From the NCBI GenBank assembly GCA_002914845.1, contig JXTC01000429.1, positions 75,563 to 139,562 of the forward strand: a stretch of DNA of 64,000 nucleotides, written 5' to 3'. Below, piece after piece: positions 23,761 to 34,925 of this stretch. Made by a program: the position numbers and the translations under genes. Position 1 is the stretch's first letter. The number at the start of each line of letters is the position of its first letter. This DNA comes from Trema orientale (taxonomy: Eukaryota > Streptophyta > Magnoliopsida > Rosales > Cannabaceae). The notes beneath the pieces were generated by a model. The model saw only the letters and a program-made list of their open reading frames with translations, was not told the origin of the DNA and did no database searches.

Positions 23761-23931
23761 AAGTCGTCCCATTTCTTGAATTTTTTATGACAGTCTATCA
23801 AAACTTTAGATAAGTGACTGTCTATCACAATTTTAGTGATTTAAGTGATTTTTTGTCATATTGTATTTGAGTAGATGTCATATTTTTAATATAGTTTGGA
23901 TTATGCACTCAGTAAATTAATTTGACTTACT

Positions 23932-24720
23932 TTGATTATTTTTCAGTTAGAGGTCGTGCCAATGACCCTAACGGATGAAGAATTAAAGCATCTGCACATT
24001 AAAGATATTTTTGTAATGGAAAATGACGAGGAGGACAGATTTGTGCTGAAGGGGAAACTATTTTCAAAATCTGGTTTGAAAGAGAAGACTGTAGTTGATG
24101 ACCATGATGTAGAACAACCCCTGGATGATAATATGCTTATATTGTCGCGTATTGGAAAGGCTCAAAAGTTTGATGATAAAGATAAAGGAGCATCAACATC
24201 TTCGGACATGGACTTAGAGTCAAGGCTCCATAAAATTGAGGATGAGCTTGTCAAGTTTAAAGATGAGATTCGAGGTTTTCGACAGGAGTAGAAGGACATG
24301 AAAAATATTTTAAAAAACTGTGAAAATATGTTACAGAAGCTGGTTAGTGTACAAGAGGTAACAGTTGGTGATGATACAGAAATAAGGGAGGGGAAGAAGA
24401 AAATAGACAAAAAGAAGGGTGAGGGAAATTTCAAAAGTACTAATATTAAGTATACAAAACAAGTAACAAGTTTGAGCGATGATGATGTGGATAAAGAGAT
24501 TGGGAAAGAAGGTGAGAATGATAGGGTGTCTGTTGATAAGAAGTAGAGAAAGGATGAAAAGGTTGGGAAATAAGGAGAGGAAAATAAGAATGGTGTTGAC
24601 GAGGAAGGGATAGGCAAAAATATAGAAGACGAATAACAAAGGGAATTCATAGCAGAAGATAATGTAGAGATAGAAGAAGAGGCAATATTTGATACAAGTC
24701 CCACGTTTTTTATAACTGAT
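23932..24720 (+). pseudogene. Charged coiled-coil linker exon of the Ulp1-like gene
   Basis: Open to 24291, then in the same reading direction with stops: MDLESRLHKIEDELVKFKDE forms a heptad-like coiled coil. It is followed by a very Lys/Glu/Asp-rich stretch (EGKKKIDKKKGEG, SLSDDDVDKEIGKEGE). The stop at 24291 is a TAG. I recognise no enzyme domain. Position and strand make it the linker between the DUF1985 part and the repeated mini-exons and peptidase further right. Confidence 0.65.
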
Positions 24721-25038
24721 ATGGACAAAACTGTCGAAATTGTAACTTTGTGTTGGATGGTGGGTGTTTATGTGACTTTGAGTCACAAATCTTGTGACTA
24801 GCAATTGAGAAAGTATAATTTTGTGTGTTTTGTCATATTCTGTTATCCTGACACTATTTCTTTGATTTTTTAAAAGGACAAAGTGAGTAGAGAGCAAGCC
24901 ACAACATTGAGCAAGATGTGAACCAGGTTCAAGAGGATGCCACACCAATTTCCATGATGTAGAAGGATGAGAAGGCAATATATGATGCAACTCCCATGGT
25001 TTTGAAGGTAACTTAACTTGATATTTTATGATTGCAAG
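24721..25038 (+). other. Intron and possible mini-exon of the Ulp1-like gene
   Basis: It contains a TGTGACTTTGAGTCACAAA motif (intron-like) and then, at about 24875-25012, charged coding-like sequence ending TTTTGAAG/GTAACTT, which has the form of an exon and donor site. It may be an early member of the repeated exon family at 26780 and 36290-36900. Confidence 0.4.
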
Positions 25039-26707
25039 TGTCACACTGGATTCACGTGTATGCTTATGTGTTAAGTGTAATAGAGCTTTGTATAATTCTA
25101 AGTTAAGTAGAGAGTTAAGCTAGTCAATGAGAAGCTTAATGACTTTATAAGTTCATAAAGATCCTAGTAAAAAAGATTTTATGTTTTACGAGACAGACTT
25201 TCGTTATTAGATTTTATGCAATTGAAATGAGTTAAACTACTGACTGAGGTACTTAATAGTGTAAACTTTTGATCATATACATTAGATAAAAGAAAAGATT
25301 TTTGATGAAAACTGACGGTTAAGTTTCCAACAATCTAGAATAGATAAGCTGCTGACGAAAGAGACAGGATTATTTCTAATATTGTGAACAATTTCTAGGA
25401 AAAAGTTAGTATTTCTTGATTTTCGTACTAGACAGTGGTATAAATCATGATATTAAGATGATAAGTCAAAAAGTGAAGCACGAGGTGTTATAAGCATGAT
25501 GTGTCCATAAGCACGAGGTACCACTATAAGCACGAGGTGTCAAATGAAAGCACGGGATGTAAAGTTTGAAAGCATGAGGTGTCAGTTGGAAGCACATTGT
25601 GGAATAGGACAAGCTAGGTGTCAAGCATGCAGATGAGGTTAGTGGCAACTAGGTGTCAACATTTGGGCTGAGTTAAGTGGCTCGATATGAATAGGGGATG
25701 TGTGTTAGGTGTCACGACAGAGGAAGCTTTAGGTGATGAGTATGCTGCTAGCTTGAGGAGCTTGCTGAAATTTATAAATAGGGCTTCAGAATCAGTTTTA
25801 GATATACACTGCCATCCATATTTCTAGTAAAGTTTAGAGAGAAGAAAAGAAAAAAAAATGAAATGAAAGAAAGATAAAGAGAGGTTTAGAGATAGACACG
25901 AAGATTAAGAGGAATATCAACTAGAGGTAAGTAAAGATAAATATTTTTACTGTGTTACAATAACATAGTAAGTACAAGTATTTTCTAAATGTTATGTGAA
26001 ATACATACTTATTTATATGTACCTATGTATACTACTATGTTGTTTATGGAATAATGTTCACGGCATATGCATAAGGCATGTTTATGAAAGGAAAAATTAA
26101 AGTGATTTTAAGAAGTTCATATTTTTAAGAAAATATTAACATTGTACTTAAGTTTCTAAGTTATGTTATTTATGAAGTATGGCTCCTGGCTTAGTGATTA
26201 TGTAGAAAAAAGGTAGCGAAATCCCTTAAAGCAAAAGGGCTAAGACAAGGTAAACCTCAAGCGATATTTATTAAGAGTTCTACTGTGTCACTATGTTAGA
26301 AGTTATACTCAAAATAGGGCCCAAAACTATGTTTAAAAAAAGAATGTTTTCCAAGGAAAGTTGTACAATGGGTAACAAATATTTTTATAGCACGTCATCA
26401 TTGATATGCATGCACCATCTTTACTTACTAAGCCTTAGCTCATTATAGTTCTTGTAATGTAGGTTTTAGTTGCATCAATAGATTTTTGAAAGTTGGCTGA
26501 GCTGCAGTTTCATTCATCCTATGATACATTTATATTTTATTTCTAAAATTTTTAATTGTAAAAATGAAGTCTTATACCCTTTTCAGTTCTTTCTCTTTCA
26601 AATGCTCAGTTTTCAAAGAAAGTTACGAAGGCTTAATATGCTTTGGCCTAACTGGTTACATTTTCAAGCAAAGTTCGACCAGCTAGATTGGGGGGCGTCA
26701 CAGCAAG
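25034..26707 (+). mobile_element. 1664-bp solo LTR inside the MULE
   Basis: The insertion 25039-26702 begins TGTCACACTGG and ends GGGGGGCGTCACA. GCAAG is present on both sides (25034-25038 and 26703-26707). Joining the flanks restores the MULE intron motif GATTGCAAGTCACAATTCTG. It has no internal retroelement genes. Within it, TTACTTACTAAGC...AGCTCAT at about 26420-26445 matches a block in other long gypsy LTRs of this window, so a Ty3/gypsy (Tekay-like) origin is likely. Several 12-15-bp AGCACGAGGTGT copies occur at 25475-25570. Strand assignment follows this block. Confidence 0.9.
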
Positions 26708-26977
26708 TCACAATTCTGTGACTCAGTTCACAATTCTAACTCAATGTCCTATGTTTTTGTCACTGTTTACTTGATATATGAAGGGACTTGATAGGGAGGA
26801 TACAAGCATTTGCTCCCCACAACATGGTGGGAAGAAAGAACATGAGAAATCACTATCGAAGGTAAATTAAACATTTGTGACTGTAAGTCACAATTTTGTA
26901 ACGGTAAGTTTTGTGACTCATAGTCATAATTATGAAAAGACGCCTTAATTACTTGGACTTTATCAAATCTTGACAAT
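26708..26977 (+). pseudogene. Repeated mini-exon 1 of the Ulp1-like gene
   Basis: A mini-exon at about 26780-26861 reads KGLDREDTSICSPQHGGKK and then EHEKSLSK, followed by a good donor site (AAG/GTAAAT). Around it lie GTGACT...AGTCACAA intron motifs. Four related units follow on the far side of the Athila-like insertion. Confidence 0.6.
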
Positions 26978-28301
26978 TGATAAGTGAATTTTATTCGCTT
27001 ATTTAGCCTTGTTTTTATCTCTATATTTGCTTGTTTTCCTCGTTTCTTTTATTTGATTTCGTATTTTTACTCATTTTTCTCAGGATCCAATTAATTCTAG
27101 AAGCATTGGAGAAGATCACTAAGATAGCTAACTGAAAATGTGGCCTTTTTAAGCAGAAACATCAACGCCATGGCGCTATGCAACCAGGGCCGCGGTATTC
27201 AAGGTTCTGGAATTTTTTTCAAGAACCATCAGCGCCGCGGCGCCATACAGGCAGTGCCGCAGCGCTCCCTCCTTTCTGCCAGCGCTGCGGCACTGCAAAT
27301 ACAGCACCGCGGTGCTCACGTTTAGTCGATTTTGGTAGCTTGTTCAGCACCACGGCGCTAGCTGTGCTACCCCGTGTTCTGGCCTTTTTTGTCAAGTTTT
27401 AACCTAGTCACCAAAGGAGTATTTACAGGATCTTTTGGGGATCTGAAAGGGACATCTTAGGGGGGACATTTTTTGGAGTTTGGCAGCAACTTTCAAGGAG
27501 AAAGAAGAGGAGAGAAGAACATGTGAAGAGATTCTCACCATTCCAAAAAAAGAGTTCTTCTTCTCTTCCTTTTATGTTTTCAATGTTGATTGTTGTTGGA
27601 TTGTGTTTACTATTTTCTACCATGAACTAAGACTTTTTGTCTAGAGGGATGATGTAATTTGACTTGAACCTATGTCTCATTTGATTGGCCACTTTTGAGA
27701 TGTTGTTGATTCTAGAATTTTGACTTGAGAAAGTAAAATTTTGGAATTGGGTGTAGAGTTACATAACCTAGGGTTAGATAGAGTTTGAGCAAAACCTATT
27801 TAACCTTTGAAGTTTACTTAAGAACTATTAAACTTAATGAACCCCTATTTGGCCAATTTTAGATAGAGATATTGAAATTGAGAATTATGGGTATTTTTCT
27901 ATTCATTCTTGAGAGAGAGAGTAGAATTGCTTGTGAGCTCTAGCTTATAACCATTTTGGGAATTGGGTTAATGTGGCATTGAGAATTAAAGGACATAGGG
28001 GATGAAGTCAAGTGAAATCAAACCTCTAGCATTTTTACCATATTGTTACTTCTTCCACTACACTGTGTCTTACTTTAGTTATCAATCGTTCTTTAATTTG
28101 TTTATTTCCATTTCTAGCTTAGTTACTCAAATATTACCATTTGGTTGATTTTTCTAGATAAAATTAGGATTATTCAATTACGATACTTAGTACGATTTAA
28201 TTCCAATCTCCATGGATTCGACCACCCTATTTACTATTTTACTACAAAACTTGACACCGTATACTTGTGGTATAATTTACGTATATAACTTTAGCGTATC
28301 A
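26978..28301 (+). repeat. 5' LTR of the Athila-like element
   Basis: 1324 bp. It contains a cluster of GC-rich palindromes (variants of GCGCCGCGGCGC) at 27165-27365 in otherwise AT-rich DNA. It lacks a stretch of about 72 bp that the 3' LTR has (35585-35655), and it differs at many single sites, so the insertion is not recent. Confidence 0.88.
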
Positions 28302-28307
28302 AGTTTT

Positions 28308-28325
28308 TGGCGCCGTTGCTGGGGA
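28308..28325 (+). promoter_or_regulatory. Primer-binding site, tRNA-Asp type
   Basis: TGGCGCCGTTGCTGGGGA lies six bases after the LTR end. It differs from the usual Athila/Tat site by one base (GCT for GCC). Confidence 0.85.
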
Positions 28326-28404
28326 TTGGCAATTGAATTATTACTAATATCATTACCAAGTAATCTTGATTTTAATTTAGAATTCTTTATTCTTTTAACT
28401 TATT

Positions 28405-30002
28405 TTGTTCTATTATTTTTGCTTGATAGGTGTTGTTTATTTATGGCTTATGCAAAGAGCTCGTAGCTCGGAAGTACTACCACTTGATTCCGAGATTGAA
28501 CGTACTTGTAGAAGGCTAAGACAACAAAGAAGACAACAACAAGCTCGAACTATGGCGGAAGAACCTAATATTCCTCAAGAAAATCCTCAACAAGCTCGAG
28601 CCTTACGGGATTATTTCAAGCCCGTTGTCAATGGGAACTATTCAGGAATTCGAAGGCAAACCATCAATGCCAACAATTTCGAGTTGAAACTGGCTCTCAT
28701 CAACATGGTTCAACAAAACCAATATGGTGGTTTGCCTAGCAAAGACCCAAATGTGCACTTGGCGATATTTATAGAGATTTGTGACACAATCAAGGTGAAT
28801 GGCATTTCGGAGGATTATATTTGCTTACGCTTGTTCCCTTTTTCTCTTAAGGACAAGACGAGGGGATGGCTACAATCTTTACAACTGGGATGTGTTGCAA
28901 CATGGGAAGACATGGCCCAACGATTCTTGTCAAAGTTCTTTCCTCCTTCGAAGACCTCTCAACTACGTGGCGAGATAGCTCAATTCCGGCAATTAGATTT
29001 TGAACCACTCTATGAAGCATGGGAGAGATTCAAGGACCTGATCCGGAAGTGTCCTCAACACAGGTACAAAGATTGGTTCCAAATTCAACTTTTCTACAAT
29101 GGGTTGAATGGGCAAACGAGGACAATAGTTGATGTGGCGGTCGGCAGTACTCTTTTATCTAAAACCGCCGATGAAGCTCAATTGTTATTGGAGGAGATGG
29201 CTTCCAATAATTATCAATGGCCCAATGAGCGGTCAATCTTGAAGAGGGTGGCTAATGTGAATGAAGTTGATTCGATTGCCGACCTTACCGCTCAAGTTTC
29301 AGCTTTGACAAGTCAAATCTCTGCCTTGACTACTAGAGAAGCTCAATCAAGTAGAGAACCAATGGGAGTATCTAATGCTTCTTATGGGAATGATGGAGGT
29401 GATCTTGAACAAGTAAACTACTTGAACAATTGAAATTTCAACTACCGGGGTAACAACATGACAAACAACTAGCCTACTCATTATCATCCGGGCCTTCGAA
29501 ATCATGAAAATTTCTCCTATGCCAACAATAGGAATGTCTTGCAACCACCTCCGGGACTTAATCAACCGGTGGTGGAGAAGAAACCATCTTTGGAGGACAT
29601 CTTGAGTACTTTTATTATGGAGACTAGGGGGGATTTAACAAGGATGAAGCTCACCTTGACAACATCGACACTCATTGCAACAACATGAATGCAACCATGA
29701 AGTCATTGGAAGTGCAAATTGGGCAACTAGCAAATTCAATCAAGGGGAAAACATCCAGGAAGTTTCCTAGTGATACGGAGACTAATCCAAAAGATCATTG
29801 CAATGCCATCACTCTTAGAAATGGGAAAGAGGTTAAAGTCCCAAAGCAAAAGGCAAGTGTGTTTGATGAAGCAAAAGACGATATTGGTGAAGAACCAAGT
29901 AAGGTAATTCTGAAGCCTAAGTCTATTTCGTTTCCAGACAATCCACCTCTCATCAATACACCTTTGCCACACCCCCCAAAGATTCCAAAAAAAGAAACTT
30001 GA
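28405..30002 (+). pseudogene. Athila-type gag
   Basis: A long open part (28405-29433) probably starts at an internal Met (MQRARSSEV, about 28450, or MAEEPN, about 28552). Capsid landmarks are RALRDYFKPVVNGNYSGI, LPSKDPNVHLAIFIEICDTI, LRLFPFSLKDKTRGWLQSL, WEDMAQRFLSKFFPPSKT and YEAWERFKDLIRKCPQH. Two stops and a frameshift then lead to 29685-30002 (SLEVQIGQLANSIKGK, NAITLRNGKEVKVPKQ), which is the C-terminal gag of this clade. No zinc knuckle is seen, as is usual for Athila. Confidence 0.85.
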
Positions 30003-30039
30003 TTCTCAATTCGCTAAATTTATTGAGATTTTTAAGAAG

Positions 30040-30729
30040 TTGCATATCAACATTCCTTTTGCGAATGCTTTGGAACAAATGCCCAATTATGTGAAATTCA
30101 TGAAAGATGTAATGTCAAAGAAGAGAACATTGGAGGACAATGAAACCGTCAAATTGACGGAGGAGTGTAGTGCTATCCTTCAAAGGAAACTACCACAAAA
30201 GTTGAAGGATCCGTGTAGTTTCACCCTACCATGCACTATTAGGAGCTCTACTTTTGAAAAAGCACTTTGTGATTTGGGTGCTACTATAAATCTCATGCTT
30301 TTATCCGTGTTCAAAAAGTTAGGGCTTGGTGAAGTGAAGCCTACCACTATTACTCTACAAATGGCAGACCGATCTCTTACTTATCCCAAGGGTATTATTG
30401 AAGACGTCTTGGTGAAAGTCGACAAGTTTATCTTTCTGGTTGATCTTGTGGTGCTTGATATGGAGGAGGATCGGGAAATATCAATTATTCTTGGTCGTCT
30501 ATTTTTGGCTACCGGAAGAGCGTTTATTGATGTACATAGTGGGAAGCTAACACTCCGGGTGAATGATGAAGAGGTACAATTCAATCTTTACCGTACTTTG
30601 AAATTTCCAAATGAAGTTCATTCTTGTAATCGATTTGATGTGCTTGACTATTGCATGAGGAATGTTATTCATGATGTGCTGTCATATGACCCATTGGAGC
30701 ATTGTCTTATGAACTCTTATTTCCGGTAA
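30040..30729 (+). pseudogene. Athila-type protease region
   Basis: The open segment contains KALCDLGATINLMLLSVFKK, the D-L-G-A active-site form usual in Athila/Tat proteases. It is followed by TITLQMADRSLTYPKGIIED and IILGRLFLATGRAFIDVHSG. It is joined to gag by a frameshift at about 30000 and ends at a TAA at 30727. Confidence 0.85.
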
Positions 30730-30795
30730 GGAACACTTCCTACTACGGAATTTGGTGAATCTTGTTATGGCATTGATGAAGATCATGTTAATTGT

Positions 30796-31756
30796 ATGCT
30801 CGATTTTGATGTCTTGCCTATGGAAGCTAAGTCTAATAGCCATGGTGGTGTGAGTATGCCAATTTGTTCCATTAAGGAACCCAAAAAGGAGAGTGAACAA
30901 GCTAGCTCAACTACAAATGGGCTAGTTTTGAAACAATTGCCCAATCACCTCCACTATGCATTTTTGGGTGAGGACTCTAAATTCTCAGTTATTATTTCTT
31001 CATTTTTGAGTCAAGAAGAGGAAGACAAACTCCATGGTGTTTTGAGAGCACATAAAAGTGCATTGGGTTGGTCCATTTCTGATATCAAGGGTATTAGCCC
31101 TACTATATGCATGCACAAGATTTTGATGAAGGAGACTTTCAAACCATGTATTGAGAATCAAAGGAGGTTAAATCCGGCTATGAAGGCAGTTGTGAGAGCC
31201 GAGGTGTTGAAGCTTCTTAATGCGGGGATTATTTATGCTATCTCCGATAGTTCTTGGGTATGCCCGGTTCAAGTGGTTCTGAAAAAGGGAGGAATAACAG
31301 TGATAAAAAATGAAAAGAATGAACTTATTCCTTCAAGAACGGTGATGGAGTGCCGTGTATGTATTGAATACCACAAGTTGAACATGGCAACCCGAAAAGA
31401 CCATTTTCCACTTCCATTCATTGACCAAATGCTTGACCAGTTGGCGGGGTATGATTATTATTGCTTCCTTGATGGCTATTCGGGTTATAATCAAATTGCT
31501 ATCACACTGGAGGATCAAGAGAAGACTACATTCACTTATCCCTATAGTACGTTCGCTTTTCGCCGAATGCCTTTTGGTTTATGTAATACTCCCGCTACTT
31601 TTCAACGTTGCATGATGGCTATTTTTTCAGATATGATTGAGGAAAATATGGAGGTTTTCATGGATGATTTTTCGGTGTTTGGTTCTATATTTGACCATTG
31701 CCTACATAATCTAGCCCTTGCGTTGCAACGATGTAAGGAAAAGAACCTTGTATTCA
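30796..31756 (+). pseudogene. Athila-type reverse transcriptase, cut short
   Basis: RT landmarks in order: PTICMHKILMKETFKP, RRLNPAMKAVVRAEVLKLL, SSWVCPVQVVLKKGG, RVCIEYHKLNMATRKDHFPL, DYYCFLDGYSGYNQIAI, PFGLCNTPATFQRCMMAIF and the catalytic FMDDFSVFG (both Asp present). The protein match ends at KEKNLVF (about 31755), exactly where foreign LTR sequence starting TGTGGTGCCC takes over. The thumb, RNase H and integrase are therefore absent. Confidence 0.9.
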
Positions 31757-32400
31757 TGTGGTGCCCAAGATTCTCAAATACATACTAAGCCAAAAATAAA
31801 TATATTCTAACTGCATATTAGGCATCTAGAATTCATTAATACCACTTTCATGGTAACATGCTCATTCATTATATTATGGGCATTTACATACATGTTATTA
31901 TACTAATAAATGTCGAAGTGTCTAGATGCAGTGTAAAGGTTCAATACCCTCAGATAGAGAGCTCGGTGTGCTAAATGAATAAAGAATATATTTATGAAAG
32001 CAATACTATGTGCACATGCATTAAGATCATACTTGTTGATAACTTGGTCAAATAGTAGTTTTTCAATTCTCTACTTGTTCCCACTTAAATATTGGTTTCT
32101 TCAGGTCCTCTTAAGTTCAAAAATCTATTTCTAAGCCTTGGAAATTAGTTTGGTGGAGATAGAAGGCAAGAAGTCTAGTAAAGACTCAAACTAGTCAGGG
32201 TAAGGTTTAAGTGGGATTTTGAATTTGTACTGAATTTCCTTCATTTCATCTCTTAAACCTAAGCTATTATTTGATGAATAATGGGCCTAGGAACCCTTAT
32301 ATATTGTGGAAATATAAAATTTAAGTGCAAGATTAAAGTTAGACCTAAGCCCCAAAGTTTGCTATTTATAGAATTAAGTGTTTTTATGTGTAGTAGATTA
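31757..32400 (+). repeat. Tekay-family LTR fragment inside the Athila-like element
   Basis: It starts TGTGGTGCCCAAGATTCTCA and follows the minus-strand sequence of the LTR at 17148-20163 for about 340 bp. It then jumps over about 0.8 kb and follows it again (ACTCAAACTAGTCAGGGTAA, TAAAGTTAGACCTAAG) to about 32400. It begins precisely at an LTR terminus but has no matching far end. It replaces the RT end, RNase H and integrase of the host element. Confidence 0.75.
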
Positions 32401-32435
32401 AATTTTCTAAATTTATAATCTGATTTCCTAAACTC

Positions 32436-33560
32436 ATGATCATTAGTGCTGATGCAGAAGATAGGTTTCATAAACTCATGACATACAAAGGACCTATCAA
32501 AGAAAGAGATTTTGTCACTCCGGGTGATGAAATTGAAGCCATTATCAAGAAAAAGGGTTGGGAAGAATTTGCAAAGCAACTGCCAGCTGCTACCAATCAG
32601 GTGGTGGCTGAATTTTACGCCAATGCTCATCAGCACACCAACCTCAGGGCCTTTGTTAGAGGCAAATAGGTGCCTTTTGATCGCTCCACCATCAGTCGGT
32701 TCTACCACCTTCTGGATATTGATGACGATGGCTACTCCAAGCTTTGGGAAGATGGTTTTGACCCTGATGCCATTATTCAGTTTCTCACCTACCCCGGCAC
32801 AAGGTTGAAGCGATCTCAGGCTGATGTGATCAACTTTCCAACTGCAAGCCTACGCAGAAATGCTAATGCCATGCATTATTTCAACTCTGCCAAACTCCAC
32901 CCTTCCAGCAATATTAGTGGAGTCACCAAAGAGTGGGCCACCCTTAACTATTCCATACTGAAGGGTTTTACTGTAGATGTTGGGAAGGTCATCCAGAGCT
33001 CTATTCTCCATATAGCCAGAGGCAGCACTGTTGCAGGTCTAAGTCATCCCTCTTTGATTTACGAGCTGTGCCGCCAAGCTGATGTCCCCACTCAACCAGG
33101 AGAAGTTGCTGTGCACCCTAAAGGTGCCCTGACCTAGACCATCATTTCCCACTACCATGTCCCATCACGAGAGGAGTTAGAGCATCTACAGCAAGAGGCA
33201 GCAGAGCCACCTCCGGCACTTGGTCCCTCCACTCCACCACCACCCACGACCAGTTCCAGTTCCATAGACTGGCCTGGACAGATCACTAGGATGCGGGAGC
33301 AGATGAGTCAAATGCAGCAGACTCTATTGGCTCACCAGCAGTGGTAGGGCAACTTCGAGCAGTAATTCCACCAGTTTACTACCCGCCAGGAGCAGAGTTT
33401 CCTGTACCAGGTGCAGTTCAATGAAGCACTGGAGCAGTTGTTTACTAACTGTTCACTTAACACTACTCCAGGGAGTGTCTCTTTTCCTGCACCACCTCAG
33501 TTCTAGCCATACCAGCCGGGACCTCCACCTCACGATGACGATGGCACAGATGATTGATAT
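32436..33560 (+). pseudogene. Third ORF of the Athila-like element (putative plant transposon protein domain)
   Basis: One frame runs from 32436 through a TAG at 32667 to 33137 and, with more stops, to about 33560. Landmarks are RFHKLMTYKGPIKERDF, GWEEFAKQLPAATNQVVAEF, VPFDRSTISRFYHLLDI, RNANAMHYFNSAKLHPSSN and LIYELCRQADVP. A Gln/Pro-rich tail with a possible coiled coil (ITRMREQMSQMQQTLLAHQQ) follows. Proteins of this sort stand downstream of pol in Athila-type elements, where an env-like ORF may occur; their function is unknown. I see no signal peptide or membrane span here. Confidence 0.75.
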
Positions 33561-34910
33561 CGTCTTTCAGGGGAGTTCTCTTTTCCATTTTCTCAGTTTT
33601 ATTTATTTTCCATTGATGATAATGTCTGTTTTAAGTTTGGAGGAGTATTGTTATTTTTTCTTTGTTTAGTGTGTTATTGTTATTTTTTTTCTTTGTTTAG
33701 TGTGTTATTATTTTTATTTTCTTCCAGTGTGTTAAAAAAAATCCAAAATTCAAAAAAAAAAAAAAAGGGTTTGTTCACCCTCTTTAGGCTAATGATAAGA
33801 AATTTGATTGCATGGAAAGTAGGTCTTGGACAATTCTAGATATTGACTTAATCTGTGTGCTTGGCTCTGTTTTGAGTTTATGCTTTCTTGAAATTTCACT
33901 GCGTATTTTTGAGCACATAACCTCGCATTCTCTATCAAAATCTAGAGGAAGTTTATGCAAATTAATTATTTTCTTACGATCTCATCAAACTCTAGAACTT
34001 GTTTGAAAATCATTTGAGGCGAAATCCAAGGCTAAGCATTGCTAGAGCTATGATATAGGCCATCCTTTGATCAATTGAGCCTTTCAAGCCCACCTTGACC
34101 ATCGAGAAACAATAGTTAACTCTCATTGAGTTTAAAACCATTCACGTTGATTTCGACACTTTGCGCCCAGTTTCTTTACCAAGCCCTCACCTAATATTAT
34201 GAGCGCATATTATAACCGTAATGATTACTATGAAAACCAAGTGATATTTGGATGAGTGGTGAAAGTGTGGTCTTTGTAAATATTGCCATACCAAAAAAAG
34301 AAAGGAAAAAAAAACTTTTCTCGAGGGTATGGCAACATGTGAAAAGCTTTGCTAGTAACGGGAATCATTAGAGCAAAAGCTAAGTTTGGGGGAAACTATA
34401 CATTTTCACTTCGGGGTTGTTAAGAGAATTTAATCATGGAATAAAATGGTTGTGCTCTGGGGTGTTCCAACTGAATTTTTTGCCTTATCATCTTACCCGC
34501 ACCCGAGCTTTTCTTCGAAATCTTTCAAAAGCCCTATTGATCTTTAATGATGTATGACCTACATTAGTGGATAATGGTTTGAAAAGCAAGCTTATGGAGG
34601 GAGGTGAGATCTTTGATCTTCATGTCATTAGTTTACATAAACTAATCCAGACTAAAAGTAGTTGAATGCGTTTGGGCTTTTTACACGCACTCACAAGCAG
34701 GAAATTGTAAGAAAAAGCATAACTCATGCATAGTTGAAATTCTAGATGTTGTCAATATTCAGTAATTCTCCTGGAACTACTATTTTGAACAATCTTTGAG
34801 GCTCACAGGTGAACAAATTATGTTGGTGTTCTTTCTTTTTTTAGTTGCTTCCCTTTTATTCTCAGTTCTTTCCTTTTGTTGTTTCTTTTGCTCGAGGACT
34901 AGCAAAAATC
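33561..34910 (+). other. Non-coding 3' internal region of the Athila-like element
   Basis: AT-rich and without a supported gene. Purine runs such as TAAGTTTGGAGGAG (33635) and CTAAGTTTGGGGG (34380) resemble the real polypurine tract and could be secondary priming sites. Confidence 0.5.
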
Positions 34911-34925
34911 AAGTTTGGGAGAATT
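34911..34925 (+). promoter_or_regulatory. Polypurine tract of the Athila-like element
   Basis: AAGTTTGGGAGAATT directly precedes the 3' LTR start TGACAAG, after GCTCGAGGACTAGCAAAAAT, a context common in Athila/Tat elements. Confidence 0.65.

Noticed and set aside
24162..25044. Long minus-strand frames at 24162-24728 and 24331-25044
   Set aside because: They are antisense shadows of the Lys/Glu-rich linker exon; Ser/Phe/Leu-rich composition with no domain.
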